Notes: generated from the sequence alone by a model not told the origin. 64,000 bases of DNA from Carnobacterium divergens (GCF_900258435.1 NZ_LT992558.1:1974965-2038964), one strand, 5' to 3'. Counted from the stretch's first letter, positions 45,326 through 54,672 are shown. Numbers and translations: made by a program.

Positions 45326-45505
45326 TTAAGCTTCTTTGCTTACTACTTCTTTACCGTCATATTGCCCACAAGCTGGACATACATGGTGGCTCTTTTTCAA
45401 TTCGCCACAGTTAGGACATGGGTTCATGCCTGGAACTTCCAATTTGTAATGAGTACGACGTCTATTTTTTTTAGCTTTTGATGTTCTTCTAGCTGGTACT
45501 GCCAT
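45326..45505 (-). CDS. rpmF: 50S ribosomal protein L32
   Basis: A 59-residue basic protein, [20 protein letters not shown] onward, with a zinc ribbon of two CxxC pairs (CPNC about residue 30 and CPAC about 43). AAGGAGG precedes the ATG by eight bases. It follows yceD, the conserved partner gene, and is closed by a strong terminator. Confidence 0.97.
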   Translation of the reverse strand: MAVPARRTSKAKKNRRRTHYKLEVPGMNPCPNCGELKKSHHVCPACGQYDGKEVVSKEA

Positions 45506-45580
45506 GATCTACACCTCCTTATAAGGATTGCTTTTTGCTATTTGCCTAGGGTTATAGTTAAAAAGCGATTTATTCCAATC

Positions 45581-46141
45581 TTACTCTTGGTTGTCACGAG
45601 ATTCGTCCGGAAACAAATCTGCTAAACCAGCAAGACGAGGATCCACATTTTGTGTTTTTTGTTCTTCAATCCGCACTTCATACATTTCTTGTGAAATTAC
45701 TTCCCAATCATTTCCAGAAGGCAGTTCATCACTTTCTTCTTCTTCAGGCGTAAACACCTGCATTGGCAAGTTCAAAAGAATACTATCTTCTACAGTTTCT
45801 GTCAAATCAATTTGGTCTTTATCTAGATAAATGACCGTCTCGTTTTTTTCATCTTCTGCAAAATCGGTTACGTCTTTTGGAACATAAAGTTCGTTAGCTT
45901 CAATCAACATTGGAACCGAAACTGGTTTTAACGAACGAGATGAGGGTAATGTAATTACCAACGAAATTTCCAAACGGGCGATAATTTCATCTTGAACAAT
46001 TAGTGTACCTTTAACGGTAACAGGACTAATGTCTAAGATTTCACTTTCTCTTACCATTATGGATTCTTTCAAATCAATCTCTTCAGAAAAAATTAGCGGT
46101 TCATTGCGATATTTTTGCAATTCTAATAATGACCATTTCAT
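45581..46141 (-). CDS. yceD: YceD (DUF177) family protein
   Basis: A 186-residue acidic cytosolic protein of the DUF177 family, nearly always encoded just before rpmF and linked to 23S rRNA and ribosome assembly. The start MKWSLLELQKYRNEPLIFSE is standard and AGGAG lies eight bases before ATG 46141. Two upstream in-frame Met codons are rejected because they overlap the ribosome site or promoter. A full-consensus promoter lies 30 bases upstream. Confidence 0.92.
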   Translation of the reverse strand: MKWSLLELQKYRNEPLIFSEEIDLKESIMVRESEILDISPVTVKGTLIVQDEIIARLEISLVITLPSSRSLKPVSVPMLIEANELYVPKDVTDFAEDEKNETVIYLDKDQIDLTETVEDSILLNLPMQVFTPEEEESDELPSGNDWEVISQEMYEVRIEEQKTQNVDPRLAGLADLFPDESRDNQE

Positions 46142-46169
46142 TTCCATCACTCCTAAAGCAACAAAGGTA

Positions 46170-46198
46170 ATTATACTAGTTGTAACCACCTTTGTCAA
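46170..46198 (-). promoter_or_regulatory. consensus sigma-A promoter of yceD-rpmF
   Basis: On the minus strand TTGACA, exactly 17 bases, TATAAT: a perfect match to the housekeeping consensus. Expected to be very strong. Confidence 0.9.
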
Positions 46199-46329
46199 TG
46201 TGTTTTACCTTACAGCTTAATTCTTTTGTAGCTTGGTTTTCAATTTGTTTTCATAATGAATGTGATTTATCATTTTTTTATTCGATTTACTTAAATCTGC
46301 TGATAAATTCATTAGGTTAACTTTTTTTA

Positions 46330-47514
46330 TCATTTTTTTCTAATCGGGTAACGACGGTAATCTTGGTTTATTTTTTGATCTGTTTTTCCCATTTGATACA
46401 CAAACCCAGCACGAATGTCAAGATCAACGAGATGTTGATTTTTTTGATTGATATTTGTAATCAAAGGGATTTCTAGCTGTTTTTTCTTAATTTTCAAGTA
46501 TTCTTGACCCTTTTTAGTAAATCCCAAAACGCGGATGGCTTCAACTTGTTTAACTTTCTCAGCCATCTCTACTTTTGTTAGATTTAATAAGATATAACAA
46601 CAGAGACGCTGGATTTTCACCCATGTCAATCGTTTGCTTTTAATCAATTGAATAAATTCATTAAAATCGAAGGCTTCTTTCACTTTTTCTTTTAATCGAA
46701 ATTCAAGGCCTTCATTTACTTGATAAATGCCACGTAAGTCGCTTAATGACATTGTTGTTACGCGATATTTTAGAAATTCCCAATAATTTTCCCAGTCAAC
46801 ATATTCTGTTGTAGAAATAAATTGAAAAACATCTTCTGGTACTACTTTTTGAATTTCTTCAAATGAATCTGACGGATTGAACAGTTCTTTTCGAATCGCC
46901 GTAGCACTTGCGATTGTTTTTTCTTCAATAGACTCATCATGAAATTGCGCAAGGTGTCGTTTCACTGTTTTAATTTCCATTGAGGATTGGGCTTTTAGGA
47001 TTTCTTTTGCATAACTAAATCCTAACATATTATTGGGTTGCATTAAATCAATTGAATGGGTTGGCAAAACACTTTTTATTGCTTGATTCATTTGAACGGG
47101 GTAACTTGAGCCGTTGTTTTTAAAGCTTTGAAACGCTTCATCAATAACTGCTTGTTTTGCTTCTACTTGGTGAGCTAATCTTTTAAAATCTGCTCCCGTT
47201 CCTTCTTCTGAACCAAAACACAGACTATCACAATTTAATGCCTGGAGCAACGCCACGCCGCCCTTAGCAAAGTAATCCGCTGATTGGACGCTAAATTGGA
47301 CGGGCAACTCAATTACAAGATCCGCTCCGTGATTTAAAGCTATTTCTGCTCTTGTCCACTTATCAACTAGGGCAGGTTCCCCACGCTGCAAAAAATTCCC
47401 ACTCATTACTGCAATCAAAACATCGCAATTGGTTGTTTTTTTTGCTTGCTCTAAATGATAGAGATGCCCGTTATGAAAAGGATTGTATTCAACAATAACA
47501 CCACAACTCTTCAT
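46330..47514 (-). CDS. tmcAL: tRNA(Met) cytidine acetate ligase TmcAL (YlbM)
   Basis: A 394-residue nucleotidyltransferase-fold enzyme that uses acetate and ATP to make N4-acetylcytidine in the wobble base of elongator tRNA-Met. The nucleotidyltransferase motif GVIVEYNPFHNGHLYHL at residues 5-21, GNFLQRGEPALVDKW and the SATAIRK segment match the family. It follows recQ by 21 bases on the same strand. Next gene, yceD, has its own promoter. Confidence 0.93.
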   Translation of the reverse strand: MKSCGVIVEYNPFHNGHLYHLEQAKKTTNCDVLIAVMSGNFLQRGEPALVDKWTRAEIALNHGADLVIELPVQFSVQSADYFAKGGVALLQALNCDSLCFGSEEGTGADFKRLAHQVEAKQAVIDEAFQSFKNNGSSYPVQMNQAIKSVLPTHSIDLMQPNNMLGFSYAKEILKAQSSMEIKTVKRHLAQFHDESIEEKTIASATAIRKELFNPSDSFEEIQKVVPEDVFQFISTTEYVDWENYWEFLKYRVTTMSLSDLRGIYQVNEGLEFRLKEKVKEAFDFNEFIQLIKSKRLTWVKIQRLCCYILLNLTKVEMAEKVKQVEAIRVLGFTKKGQEYLKIKKKQLEIPLITNINQKNQHLVDLDIRAGFVYQMGKTDQKINQDYRRYPIRKK

Positions 47515-47535
47515 TCCCTTGCTCCTCCTTTTTGT

Positions 47536-49308
47536 TTAGCCAGTCACCGCTTCCGCTTTTTTTAATGCGTCTAGGAAATAAGCTCCATATTTTTCAAGTT
47601 TATTTTCACCAACACCTTTAACAGTCAACAGCTCAGCATCTGTTTGCGGCAATTTTTGACACATTTCTCGTAGGCTTTCATCTGAAAAAATAATGTACGG
47701 AGGTACTTTGTGTTCGCTTGCTAAGAGACTTCGAATTCCTCGTAACTCATCGAATAACGCATCATCCACAGCTACTTTTTCAGCCACTTGTGCTTGTTTC
47801 CGACTTACTTTTAACTCTCCTTTTAGTACCGATACACCTGTATTTGTAATTTTCAAAATAGGAAATTGACCATCTGTTGGGGCTAAATATTTTTCTGCCG
47901 TTAAGTAATCAATCAGTTGTGTGACTTCTTTTTGAGGCATCCCTTTCATTAGTCCGTAGGTAGACAATTCTTCAAAATCCCACTGCTTCATTTTTTGATC
48001 TTTTGAACCAGTTAAGACTTTCATAATCATTGCTTTGCCAAAGGTCTCACCCATCCGTTTGACGCAAGACAACACTTTTTGAGCTTCAAGTGTAATGTCT
48101 ACCTCATCGCGATCATCTAAACAGTTGCTACAACGCCCACAGTCTTCACAATCTTCTCCAAAGTAACGAACAATAAAGCGTTGTAAGCACATTTGAGTTG
48201 AACCGTATTGAGCCATTTCACGCAGCTTTTTGTACTCATACTTTTTAAGGGACTCTTCCATTTCAGACTGGTCAATAAAAAATTGCTGAATCTGCATGTC
48301 TTGGGGTGAAAACAGGAGGATAGCGTCACTGTCTAACCCATCTCGTCCAGCCCGTCCAGCCTCTTGATAGTAGGCTTCAATATTTTTTGGTATTTGATAA
48401 TGAATGACAAAGCGCACGTTGCTTTTATCAATTCCCATTCCAAAGGCATTTGTTGCTACCATTACCGTTACTTTATCATAAAGAAACTTCTCTTGTGCGT
48501 CATTTCGTTCGCTTTCTTTCATCCCACCATGATATTTTCCAGCTTGAATTCCTTTGGTTAAAAGCAATTCATAAATCCGTTCAACTTCTTTTCTTGTACT
48601 TGCATAAACAATTCCTGATTGTGTGCGATTAACTTTTAAGTATTCTAATAAGAAGCGATTGCGATCTTGTCCTTTTACAACTTGAAAGGCTAAGTTTTCT
48701 CTTGAAAAACCTGTTTTAACTCGATTATCTGGTACAATTCCTAGTAAGCGGAGTATGTCATCTGAAACAACAGGCGTTGCCGTCGCTGTTAAGGCTAAAA
48801 TCGTGGGTCTTGGGTGAATGCTTTGCAAGGTCTCGCATAACGAAAGGTAACTCGGTCTAAAATCATGGCCCCATTGGGAAATACAATGGGCTTCATCGAT
48901 TGCAATAAACGGCACTTCTATCGACTGCATTAAGTAAAAAATTTCTTCTGTTTGAAATCGTTCTGGCGCAACGTATAACAACTTATAGTCACCATTACTT
49001 GCATTTTTTAACCGTTGATGCATTTCGCCATTTGAAAGTGTGCTATTGATATAAGTCGCAGGTATCCCTAATTCGAGAAGGGCATCCACTTGATCTTTCA
49101 TTAGAGAGATTAATGGAGATACTACAATTGTTAATCCATTAAATAAAAGTGCTGGGATTTGATAGCAAATTGATTTTCCGCCACCAGTTGGCATAATCGC
49201 TAAGGTATCTTGTCTGGCTAAGACTTTATCAATCACATCTTGTTGTCCTACTCTAAATTCTGGATACCCATAAATTTCTTGTAGAAGTTGAACGGCCTCT
49301 TCATTCAT
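47536..49308 (-). CDS. recQ: ATP-dependent DNA helicase RecQ
   Basis: A 590-residue 3'-5' DNA helicase for repair and recombination. Motif I is MPTGGGKSICYQIPAL, motif II DEAH (IDEAHCISQWGHDFRPSY), and motif VI QEAGRAGRDG. A zinc-binding RQC region has four Cys (CLQRFIVRYFGEDCEDCGRC) and a C-terminal HRDC domain occupies about 515-585. GGAGG precedes its ATG. Confidence 0.96.
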   Translation of the reverse strand: MNEEAVQLLQEIYGYPEFRVGQQDVIDKVLARQDTLAIMPTGGGKSICYQIPALLFNGLTIVVSPLISLMKDQVDALLELGIPATYINSTLSNGEMHQRLKNASNGDYKLLYVAPERFQTEEIFYLMQSIEVPFIAIDEAHCISQWGHDFRPSYLSLCETLQSIHPRPTILALTATATPVVSDDILRLLGIVPDNRVKTGFSRENLAFQVVKGQDRNRFLLEYLKVNRTQSGIVYASTRKEVERIYELLLTKGIQAGKYHGGMKESERNDAQEKFLYDKVTVMVATNAFGMGIDKSNVRFVIHYQIPKNIEAYYQEAGRAGRDGLDSDAILLFSPQDMQIQQFFIDQSEMEESLKKYEYKKLREMAQYGSTQMCLQRFIVRYFGEDCEDCGRCSNCLDDRDEVDITLEAQKVLSCVKRMGETFGKAMIMKVLTGSKDQKMKQWDFEELSTYGLMKGMPQKEVTQLIDYLTAEKYLAPTDGQFPILKITNTGVSVLKGELKVSRKQAQVAEKVAVDDALFDELRGIRSLLASEHKVPPYIIFSDESLREMCQKLPQTDAELLTVKGVGENKLEKYGAYFLDALKKAEAVTG

Positions 49309-49370
49309 TACTCAGCGCCCTCCTTTCCTTGTATTATCTGCTATTTAAGTAAAAGTTCATTTTTCTTTTA

Positions 49371-49403
49371 AAAAAACAGAAAAATCGGGAATGATTTTTC
49401 CGT
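49371..49403 (-). terminator. terminator of the yqe operon
   Basis: On the minus strand ACGGAAAAATC pairs with GATTTTTCTGT (one G-U), followed by T7. Confidence 0.8.
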
Positions 49404-49416
49404 TCGTTAGGCTGAT

Positions 49417-50154
49417 TTAATTTTTAGAGCAAGTAAAAAACCAACGGGTTGTTTGATCCGTTACTTCTTGCGTTCCAAATTCTCCACTAACCTTGACTTG
49501 ACTAAAACCAGCTTGTTTCAACAGTCGTAAGTATTGCTCTAATGGATAGGTGCGTTCCTTATGACATTCATCAAAACGTTCATAGCTAGCTAGTTCTTCA
49601 TCGTAAACAAAAAAGGTTAAATCGTGTTCAATACTATGTGGTACTTCGCCTTCATAACTTTGCCATAGAAAACTAATTTCTTGTGAGGCGTCATTATACA
49701 TATATCCAGGAAAGACTTCATCCATTTGATAAACAGAATGTACATCAAATAAAAATTGCCCTTCTGCTGGTAATAAGTTCGCCACCTCACTAAAAACTTT
49801 CCCAACTGCAGCTTCATCTGGCATGTAGCAAATAGAATCTGAAAAACAAGTAACGACGTCGTATGTGCCGATTTCAGATAAATCCAGCATGTCGCCTTCA
49901 ATTAAAGGCAATTTCACACCAGCATTTAGAGCTCGTTCATTCGCTAAGGTCAACATGTTTTCAGATAAATCTAGACCTGTCACATCAAAACCTGCTTGTT
50001 TTAAGGTGACGGCTAAGGCCCCTGTTCCACAAGCTAATTCTAATATTTTTTGGTCTTTTGTTGCCACTTGCTGTTTGACAAACGAAAGCCATTTTCCATA
50101 TAACGAGTCATCCATAATGGCATCATAAACTTGTGCAAATGTTTGATAACTCAT
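49417..50154 (-). CDS. yqeM: SAM-dependent methyltransferase (YqeM-like)
   Basis: A 245-residue class I methyltransferase. The SAM loop ILELACGTGALAVTL is at about 40, with GLDLSENMLTLANER (acidic ribose contact) and EGDMLDL following. It sits last in the yqeG-H-yhbY-nadD-yqeK-rsfS run, the position of Bacillus yqeM. The ATG begins one base after the rsfS stop and has no good ribosome site, pointing to translational coupling. Substrate unknown. Confidence 0.87.
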   Translation of the reverse strand: MSYQTFAQVYDAIMDDSLYGKWLSFVKQQVATKDQKILELACGTGALAVTLKQAGFDVTGLDLSENMLTLANERALNAGVKLPLIEGDMLDLSEIGTYDVVTCFSDSICYMPDEAAVGKVFSEVANLLPAEGQFLFDVHSVYQMDEVFPGYMYNDASQEISFLWQSYEGEVPHSIEHDLTFFVYDEELASYERFDECHKERTYPLEQYLRLLKQAGFSQVKVSGEFGTQEVTDQTTRWFFTCSKN

Positions 50155-50155
50155 C

Positions 50156-50515
50156 TTAGTCAACCATTTTTGAGATATCAACTAATGGAGCGTCACTCCA
50201 TAATTTTTCTAAATTGTAAAATGAACGTTCTGAATAATGGAATACGTGAACAACAACGTCTCCTAAATCAATCAGCATCCATTTAGCTGAGTCTCTTCCT
50301 TCGATACGTTTTACTTCTACTTTAGCCATTTCTTCTTGATCGACAATTTCGTTTACAATTGCTTCTACTTGTTTTTCACTGTTTCCGTGCATCACTACAA
50401 AATAATCTGCTAGAATTGAAATGTTGCGCACGTCCATCGCCATGATGTCCTCTGCACGCTTGTCGTCTGCTGCTTTTACGGCGATTTCTAAAATTTCTTC
50501 ACTTGATATTGTCAA
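50156..50515 (-). CDS. rsfS: ribosomal silencing factor RsfS
   Basis: A 119-residue factor that binds L14 on the 50S subunit and blocks subunit joining in poor growth. Landmarks are AEDIMAMDVRNISILADYFV, the conserved GRDSAKWMLIDLGDVVVHVF and the YNLEKLW end. The start is TTG at 50515: AGGAGG lies seven bases upstream and the encoded LTISSEEILEIAV agrees with family N-termini; the longer open frame to 50545 overlaps yqeK. Confidence 0.95.
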   Translation of the reverse strand: MTISSEEILEIAVKAADDKRAEDIMAMDVRNISILADYFVVMHGNSEKQVEAIVNEIVDQEEMAKVEVKRIEGRDSAKWMLIDLGDVVVHVFHYSERSFYNLEKLWSDAPLVDISKMVD

Positions 50516-50526
50516 TTGATTTCCTC

Positions 50527-51126
50527 CTATGATTTGGCAACCCATGTATTGTAAGTTGCAATGGTTTGTGGGTAAATTTTGGTATTTTTTTCAATTAAAT
50601 AGTGTAAAGTATGTTTTGTTTCGAAGGCAACGGCTTCATCTAAGTTACGAATCGCAATTTCTCTAGCTTCTGCTACTCCTGGAAAATCGCGATTCGGTTC
50701 GATAAAATCTGCTACATAAATAATTTTATCCAACAACGTCATCTCACTTGCTCCTACCGTATGCTTACGAATGGCATCTAAAATCAAGTCATCCTGAACA
50801 CCTAGTTCTTTTTGAACTAAAAACGCGCCCACTGGACCATGCCAAATCTCGCTTCCGTAATTGAGCAAATCCAAGTCAAAGCCTTCTTTACGGATTAATT
50901 CTTGCATTTCATCGCGATCGCGCTCTTTTGCATAGTCATGCGTCAGCGCAGCTATACTAGCTGCCTCAAGGTCTGCTTCGTAACGACCGGCTAACGCAAT
51001 CGCCATTTCTTCTACGCCTAAAACATGTTTGAAACGGCGTTCACTCATTTGCATTTGAACGCGCTCAAGTAGTTCGACACGACTCATTTTTAAATAGTTA
51101 GTAGTGTATTCCATCTTATTTGTCAT
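50527..51126 (-). CDS. yqeK: YqeK, HD-domain diadenosine-tetraphosphatase
   Basis: A 199-residue HD-domain phosphohydrolase; family members cleave Ap4A symmetrically. The metal ligands lie in RFKHVLGVEEMAIALA (His) and ALTHDYAKERDR (His-Asp), followed by IWHGPVGAFLVQKELG and RKHTVG. It overlaps the nadD 3' end by 11 bases. AAAGGGG is 11 bases before the ATG. It precedes rsfS in the conserved yqe order. Confidence 0.92.
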   Translation of the reverse strand: MTNKMEYTTNYLKMSRVELLERVQMQMSERRFKHVLGVEEMAIALAGRYEADLEAASIAALTHDYAKERDRDEMQELIRKEGFDLDLLNYGSEIWHGPVGAFLVQKELGVQDDLILDAIRKHTVGASEMTLLDKIIYVADFIEPNRDFPGVAEAREIAIRNLDEAVAFETKHTLHYLIEKNTKIYPQTIATYNTWVAKS

Positions 51127-51742
51127 CTTGATACAACCCCTTTTCTTTAATATAAGTAAGAGTTTTTTCAGGAATCAAATAGTGAACGGGACAACCTAAT
51201 TCAAGTTTTTTTCGAAGATCTGTTGAGCTGACATCAATCGCTGGTACGTCTACCCAAATAATGGGATAAGGGCTATCGGTTCCATAATTTGGTCGTTTCA
51301 CGCCAACAAACTGAACCAATTGAATCAATTCGTCAATACGATACCATTTTGGTAAGTATTCAACCATATCGCCACCAATAATAAAATAATAGTCGATTTC
51401 AGGATGTTCTTTGGTTAATTCAAGCATTGTATCAAAAGTATAGCTTTTCCCACCACGAAGGATTTCTCGCTCTTCTAGTTCAAATAGCGGATTGCCTTCA
51501 ATTGCTGAGGCCACCATTTTTAAGCGATGAGTTGCATCTACTGCTTCTTTTCGATCAATGTGTGGCGGCTTCGCATCCGGCATAAAATAAATGGTATCTA
51601 ATCCTAATTGATGTCCTACTTGATCGGCAATTACTAAATGACCAATATGAGGTGGATTAAACGTTCCGCCAATAATCCCTACTCGTTTACGCTGCTCAAC
51701 GAGTGGTTCTGCTTTTGTCATCACGATTGTTTGATTTTTCAA
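51116..51742 (-). CDS. nadD: nicotinate-nucleotide adenylyltransferase NadD
   Basis: A 208-residue adenylyltransferase of NAD synthesis. The nucleotide-binding motif GIIGGTFNPPHIGHLV and the late VSSTDLRKKL loop are both intact. The start at TTG 51742 is favoured by AGGTG six bases upstream, giving a short extra N-terminus before VGIIGG; GTG at 51751 and ATG at 51721 are alternatives. Between yhbY and yqeK in the conserved cluster. Confidence 0.95.
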   Translation of the reverse strand: MKNQTIVMTKAEPLVEQRKRVGIIGGTFNPPHIGHLVIADQVGHQLGLDTIYFMPDAKPPHIDRKEAVDATHRLKMVASAIEGNPLFELEEREILRGGKSYTFDTMLELTKEHPEIDYYFIIGGDMVEYLPKWYRIDELIQLVQFVGVKRPNYGTDSPYPIIWVDVPAIDVSSTDLRKKLELGCPVHYLIPEKTLTYIKEKGLYQDDK

Positions 51743-51763
51743 TGAAATCACCTAACCTTTTGA

Positions 51764-52084
51764 TTAATTAGCTTTCACTCTAGGAAGTCGACTTGAAATG
51801 CGTTGGTATTTTTCTTTTGTTGAGGGTTGGAATAAGACAATCACGCGTCCAATAATTTGAATCGCATCACACCCAACTGTTTTTTCGATAGCTGCTGCTA
51901 CTTCAGTAACTTCTTCATCTGTATTTTGAAGCAAGCTAACTTTTAAAAGCTCTCTTTTTTCTAAAGCTTCGCCAATTTGTTTCATCATTTCATCACTTAA
52001 TCCGCCTTTTCCAACTTGAAAAATAGGGGTTAAGTGGTGCGCTTCGCTTCGTAAGAAACGTTTTTGTTTTCCTGTTAAATTCAT
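51764..52084 (-). CDS. yhbY: YhbY, CRM-domain ribosome assembly protein
   Basis: A 106-residue CRM-domain RNA-binding protein associated with pre-50S particles. LTGKQKRFLRSEAHHLTPIF and the GKGGLSDEMM loop, which contacts RNA, are typical. GGAG precedes the ATG. Encoded between yqeH and nadD. Confidence 0.95.
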   Translation of the reverse strand: MNLTGKQKRFLRSEAHHLTPIFQVGKGGLSDEMMKQIGEALEKRELLKVSLLQNTDEEVTEVAAAIEKTVGCDAIQIIGRVIVLFQPSTKEKYQRISSRLPRVKAN

Positions 52085-52134
52085 GCTTTCAACTCCATTA
52101 AGTCGCTTTTGTACGACTTTTCTATTTTAATTTA

Positions 52135-53268
52135 TTAAATCAATGATTTACGAATCACAACACTAACGCCTTTTGGCGCCCAACCAGCTACCACTGCACC
52201 TGGTTCGTTAACCGTTACCCAACCTAAACCAGCAAAGACAATATCGCTTTTTTCTTTGACAGAAAATTCAAAACGAACCAATTCAGGGAAGCTTTCCACT
52301 TCTTCTTGGCGAGGGGGTTGCAACATTCCTCCCACATGATTTGCATACAGTTCATCGGCTTTTTCAAGCTTTGTACGATGAATTTTCAAATCATTGGATA
52401 GGAAACACGTAAAGGATCTGCGACCACCTTTCAAGTAATCAAAACGTGCTACTCCACCAAAGAACAAGGTTTGCTCTTCATTTAATTGGTAAACCATTGG
52501 CTTAATTTCTTTTTTAGGAGCGATCAATTTTAGATCTTTATCGCCTAAAACGTGTGCCATTTGGTGACGGTGAATAATTCCTGGTGTATCAATTAAATTT
52601 TTCCCATCTTCTAATGGAATCTCGATACGGTCAAGGGTTGTTCCTGGAAATTGTGAAGTCGTAATTAAATCTTTTACGCCAGCTGTGTTTTTGATAATTT
52701 GATTAATCAAGGTTGATTTTCCAACATTGGTTACCCCCACTACAAATACATCACGGCCTTTACGATGTTTTTCAATGGTTTCTAGTAGGCTATCCATTTC
52801 TTTTGCTTTCATTGCACTTGTTAAAATGACATCTTCAGGGCGTAGTCCTTCTTCAAAGGCACGTTCTTTTAACCATTGTGTCATTTTGCCACGTTTTAAT
52901 GATTTTGGTAGCAAATCAACTTTATTTCCTACTAGTAAAACCGGATTGTTTCCAACAAAACGATGTAGTCCAGGAATCAAGCTACCATTAAAATCAAAAA
53001 TATCAATCACGTTTACAATTAACGCGTCTTTTGTGCCGATTTCGTTCAACAATTTCAAGAAATCGTCATCGGTAAGTTTAACGTCTTGAATTTCATTGTA
53101 ATGTCTTAGTCTAAAACAACGTTGACAATAGACTTCTCCGCTTTCTAAACCTTTTTCTAATGCTGAGACTGGAGTGTAACCTAGTTTGTCTTTATCCGTT
53201 GTCTGGATGATTGCTCCGCAACCAATACAGCGAATTTCTTCATTTAAATCTAATTCGTTATTCTCCAT
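52135..53268 (-). CDS. yqeH: YqeH, ribosome-biogenesis GTPase (circularly permuted)
   Basis: A 377-residue GTPase needed for 30S assembly. A zinc finger (CIGCG and CQRCF near residues 15-55) is followed by GTPase motifs in permuted order: NKVDLLP (G4), then VVGVTNVGKSTLIN (G1), FPGTTLD (G2) and DTPGI (G3). The ATG at 53268 has GGAGG ten bases upstream; a TTG one codon earlier is possible. It overlaps yqeG by 11 bases. Confidence 0.96.
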   Translation of the reverse strand: MENNELDLNEEIRCIGCGAIIQTTDKDKLGYTPVSALEKGLESGEVYCQRCFRLRHYNEIQDVKLTDDDFLKLLNEIGTKDALIVNVIDIFDFNGSLIPGLHRFVGNNPVLLVGNKVDLLPKSLKRGKMTQWLKERAFEEGLRPEDVILTSAMKAKEMDSLLETIEKHRKGRDVFVVGVTNVGKSTLINQIIKNTAGVKDLITTSQFPGTTLDRIEIPLEDGKNLIDTPGIIHRHQMAHVLGDKDLKLIAPKKEIKPMVYQLNEEQTLFFGGVARFDYLKGGRRSFTCFLSNDLKIHRTKLEKADELYANHVGGMLQPPRQEEVESFPELVRFEFSVKEKSDIVFAGLGWVTVNEPGAVVAGWAPKGVSVVIRKSLI

Positions 53269-53791
53269 CAATTGTATTCCTCCAATTCATTTCTGGATGC
53301 TTTTTCAATAAGTAGTTCATAATCTGTCTTTCCATCAAACGGTTGAACTTTGTGTTCCACGCATCAGTCGTTACAATTGGCTTAACTAATACATTTTGAA
53401 TCTTAGCAGCGTTAGCTCCGCGGATGTCCGTCATGATTTGGTCACCTACCATCAGAATGTGTTCTTTTGGTAAATTTAATTTTGCTTCTGCTTCTTTAAA
53501 ACCTTTTGTCAATGGTTTCATTGATCTTGCAACGTAATCAAGACCTAATTGTTCCACTACTCGTTCAATCCGAGTCGCTTTATTGTTTGACACAACAATC
53601 ACAGGAATGTTGGCTGCTTTCATTTCGTCGATCCACCCTAAAAGTTCAGCTGTTCCATCTGGGTTGTTCCATGCAATCAACGTGTTATCTAAATCAGTTA
53701 GTACCGCTTTGAAATTGCGTTTCTTTAATTGTTCTGGTGTAATTTGATAAATGGCTTCCACCATCCATGTTGGTTTGAATTTAGTAAACAT
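53258..53791 (-). CDS. yqeG: YqeG family HAD phosphatase
   Basis: A 177-residue HAD-superfamily (class IIIA) phosphatase. Motif I is LTDLDNTLIAW, motif II VVSNN, Lys in LTKGFKEAEAKL, and motif IV MVGDQIMTDIRGAN, all intact. Substrate unknown. It is the first gene of the yqe ribosome and NAD operon, with AAGGAG before its ATG and a good promoter about 70 bases upstream. Confidence 0.93.
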   Translation of the reverse strand: MFTKFKPTWMVEAIYQITPEQLKKRNFKAVLTDLDNTLIAWNNPDGTAELLGWIDEMKAANIPVIVVSNNKATRIERVVEQLGLDYVARSMKPLTKGFKEAEAKLNLPKEHILMVGDQIMTDIRGANAAKIQNVLVKPIVTTDAWNTKFNRLMERQIMNYLLKKHPEMNWRNTIDGE

Positions 53792-53859
53792 AGTTTCTCC
53801 TTAGCAATAAAATAGGAGCACTAAAAAATCAGTACCCCACCACTTTTCTTATCTCGTTA

Positions 53860-53888
53860 ATTATACGCTATTTTCTAAGAAATTTCAC
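53860..53888 (-). promoter_or_regulatory. sigma-A promoter of the yqe operon
   Basis: On the minus strand GTGAAA, 17 bases, TATAAT. Confidence 0.7.
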
Positions 53889-53982
53889 CTATTTAATTTA
53901 TTCATTTTACTAAATCGTTGTTTCTCTCTTGATTTGATTGTTTAAGTAAGATTTTTCTTCCCAATGATACCGCTTCACTCAT

Positions 53983-54020
53983 AAAAAAAAACAAACCTGT
54001 CACTAGGATAGGTTTGTTTT
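53983..54020 (-). terminator. terminator of lepB
   Basis: On the minus strand AACAAACCT pairs with AGGTTTGTT, followed by T's, just past the lepB stop. Confidence 0.85.
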
Positions 54021-54024
54021 TAAG

Positions 54025-54624
54025 CTATTCAGCTTTGTCAATTCGTCCAAAGGTTGTAATTGGCCAAATGCGGTAATCCGCAACTCCTTGAATATCGTCT
54101 GCATCGATAAAGCCAATCATACGACCATCTTTTGAATTTTGACGGTTATCGCCTAACACTAAATACTTGCCTGTTGGAACTTTGGATACCCCACTAATTT
54201 GTTCTAATGTAAAATCAGTTGTTAAGTTTTCACCAGCTGGCAGATTGGCTTTAAATTCAGTTAAATACGGTTCATCGTAATTTTTACCGTTAATGGTTAA
54301 GATGTCATTTTTATAGCTAATTTCGTCGCCAGGTAAGCCAATAACTCTTTTTACATAGTTTTCACTTGGATTGTCTGGTGCTGGGAAGGTGACGATATCA
54401 AATCGTTTCACTTTTTCCATTTTTAACAATAAGATGCGGTCGTTGTTTTCCAAAGTGGGATTCATTGATTCCCCTTTGACTATAACCGGTGTAAAAATGA
54501 AAGTTCTTAATAACATAACAATTCCTAATGCTACAAGTAAGGTCATCAAGGTACTTAAAATTTCCTTTTTAACTGAAACATTCTTTTTCGTTTTCTTTGT
54601 TTTATTGGATTCATTTGTATTCAT
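54025..54624 (-). CDS. lepB: type I signal peptidase
   Basis: A 199-residue membrane-bound protease that removes secretion signals. One membrane segment (about 22-45), then the catalytic Ser53 in KGESMNPTL and Lys92 in YVKRVIGLPGDEI; the GDNRQNSKDGR box is intact. It is a single gene with a promoter and terminator of its own. AAGGAG lies ten bases before the ATG. Confidence 0.95.
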   Translation of the reverse strand: MNTNESNKTKKTKKNVSVKKEILSTLMTLLVALGIVMLLRTFIFTPVIVKGESMNPTLENNDRILLLKMEKVKRFDIVTFPAPDNPSENYVKRVIGLPGDEISYKNDILTINGKNYDEPYLTEFKANLPAGENLTTDFTLEQISGVSKVPTGKYLVLGDNRQNSKDGRMIGFIDADDIQGVADYRIWPITTFGRIDKAE

Positions 54625-54663
54625 AAAAAAATAGGCTCCTTCAATTGCAATTGATTTTGTTCT

Positions 54664-54672
54664 ATTATATCA
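54664..54672 (-). promoter_or_regulatory. extended -10 promoter of lepB
   Basis: On the minus strand TGATATAAT, a perfect TATAAT with upstream TG; no clear -35. Confidence 0.65.
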
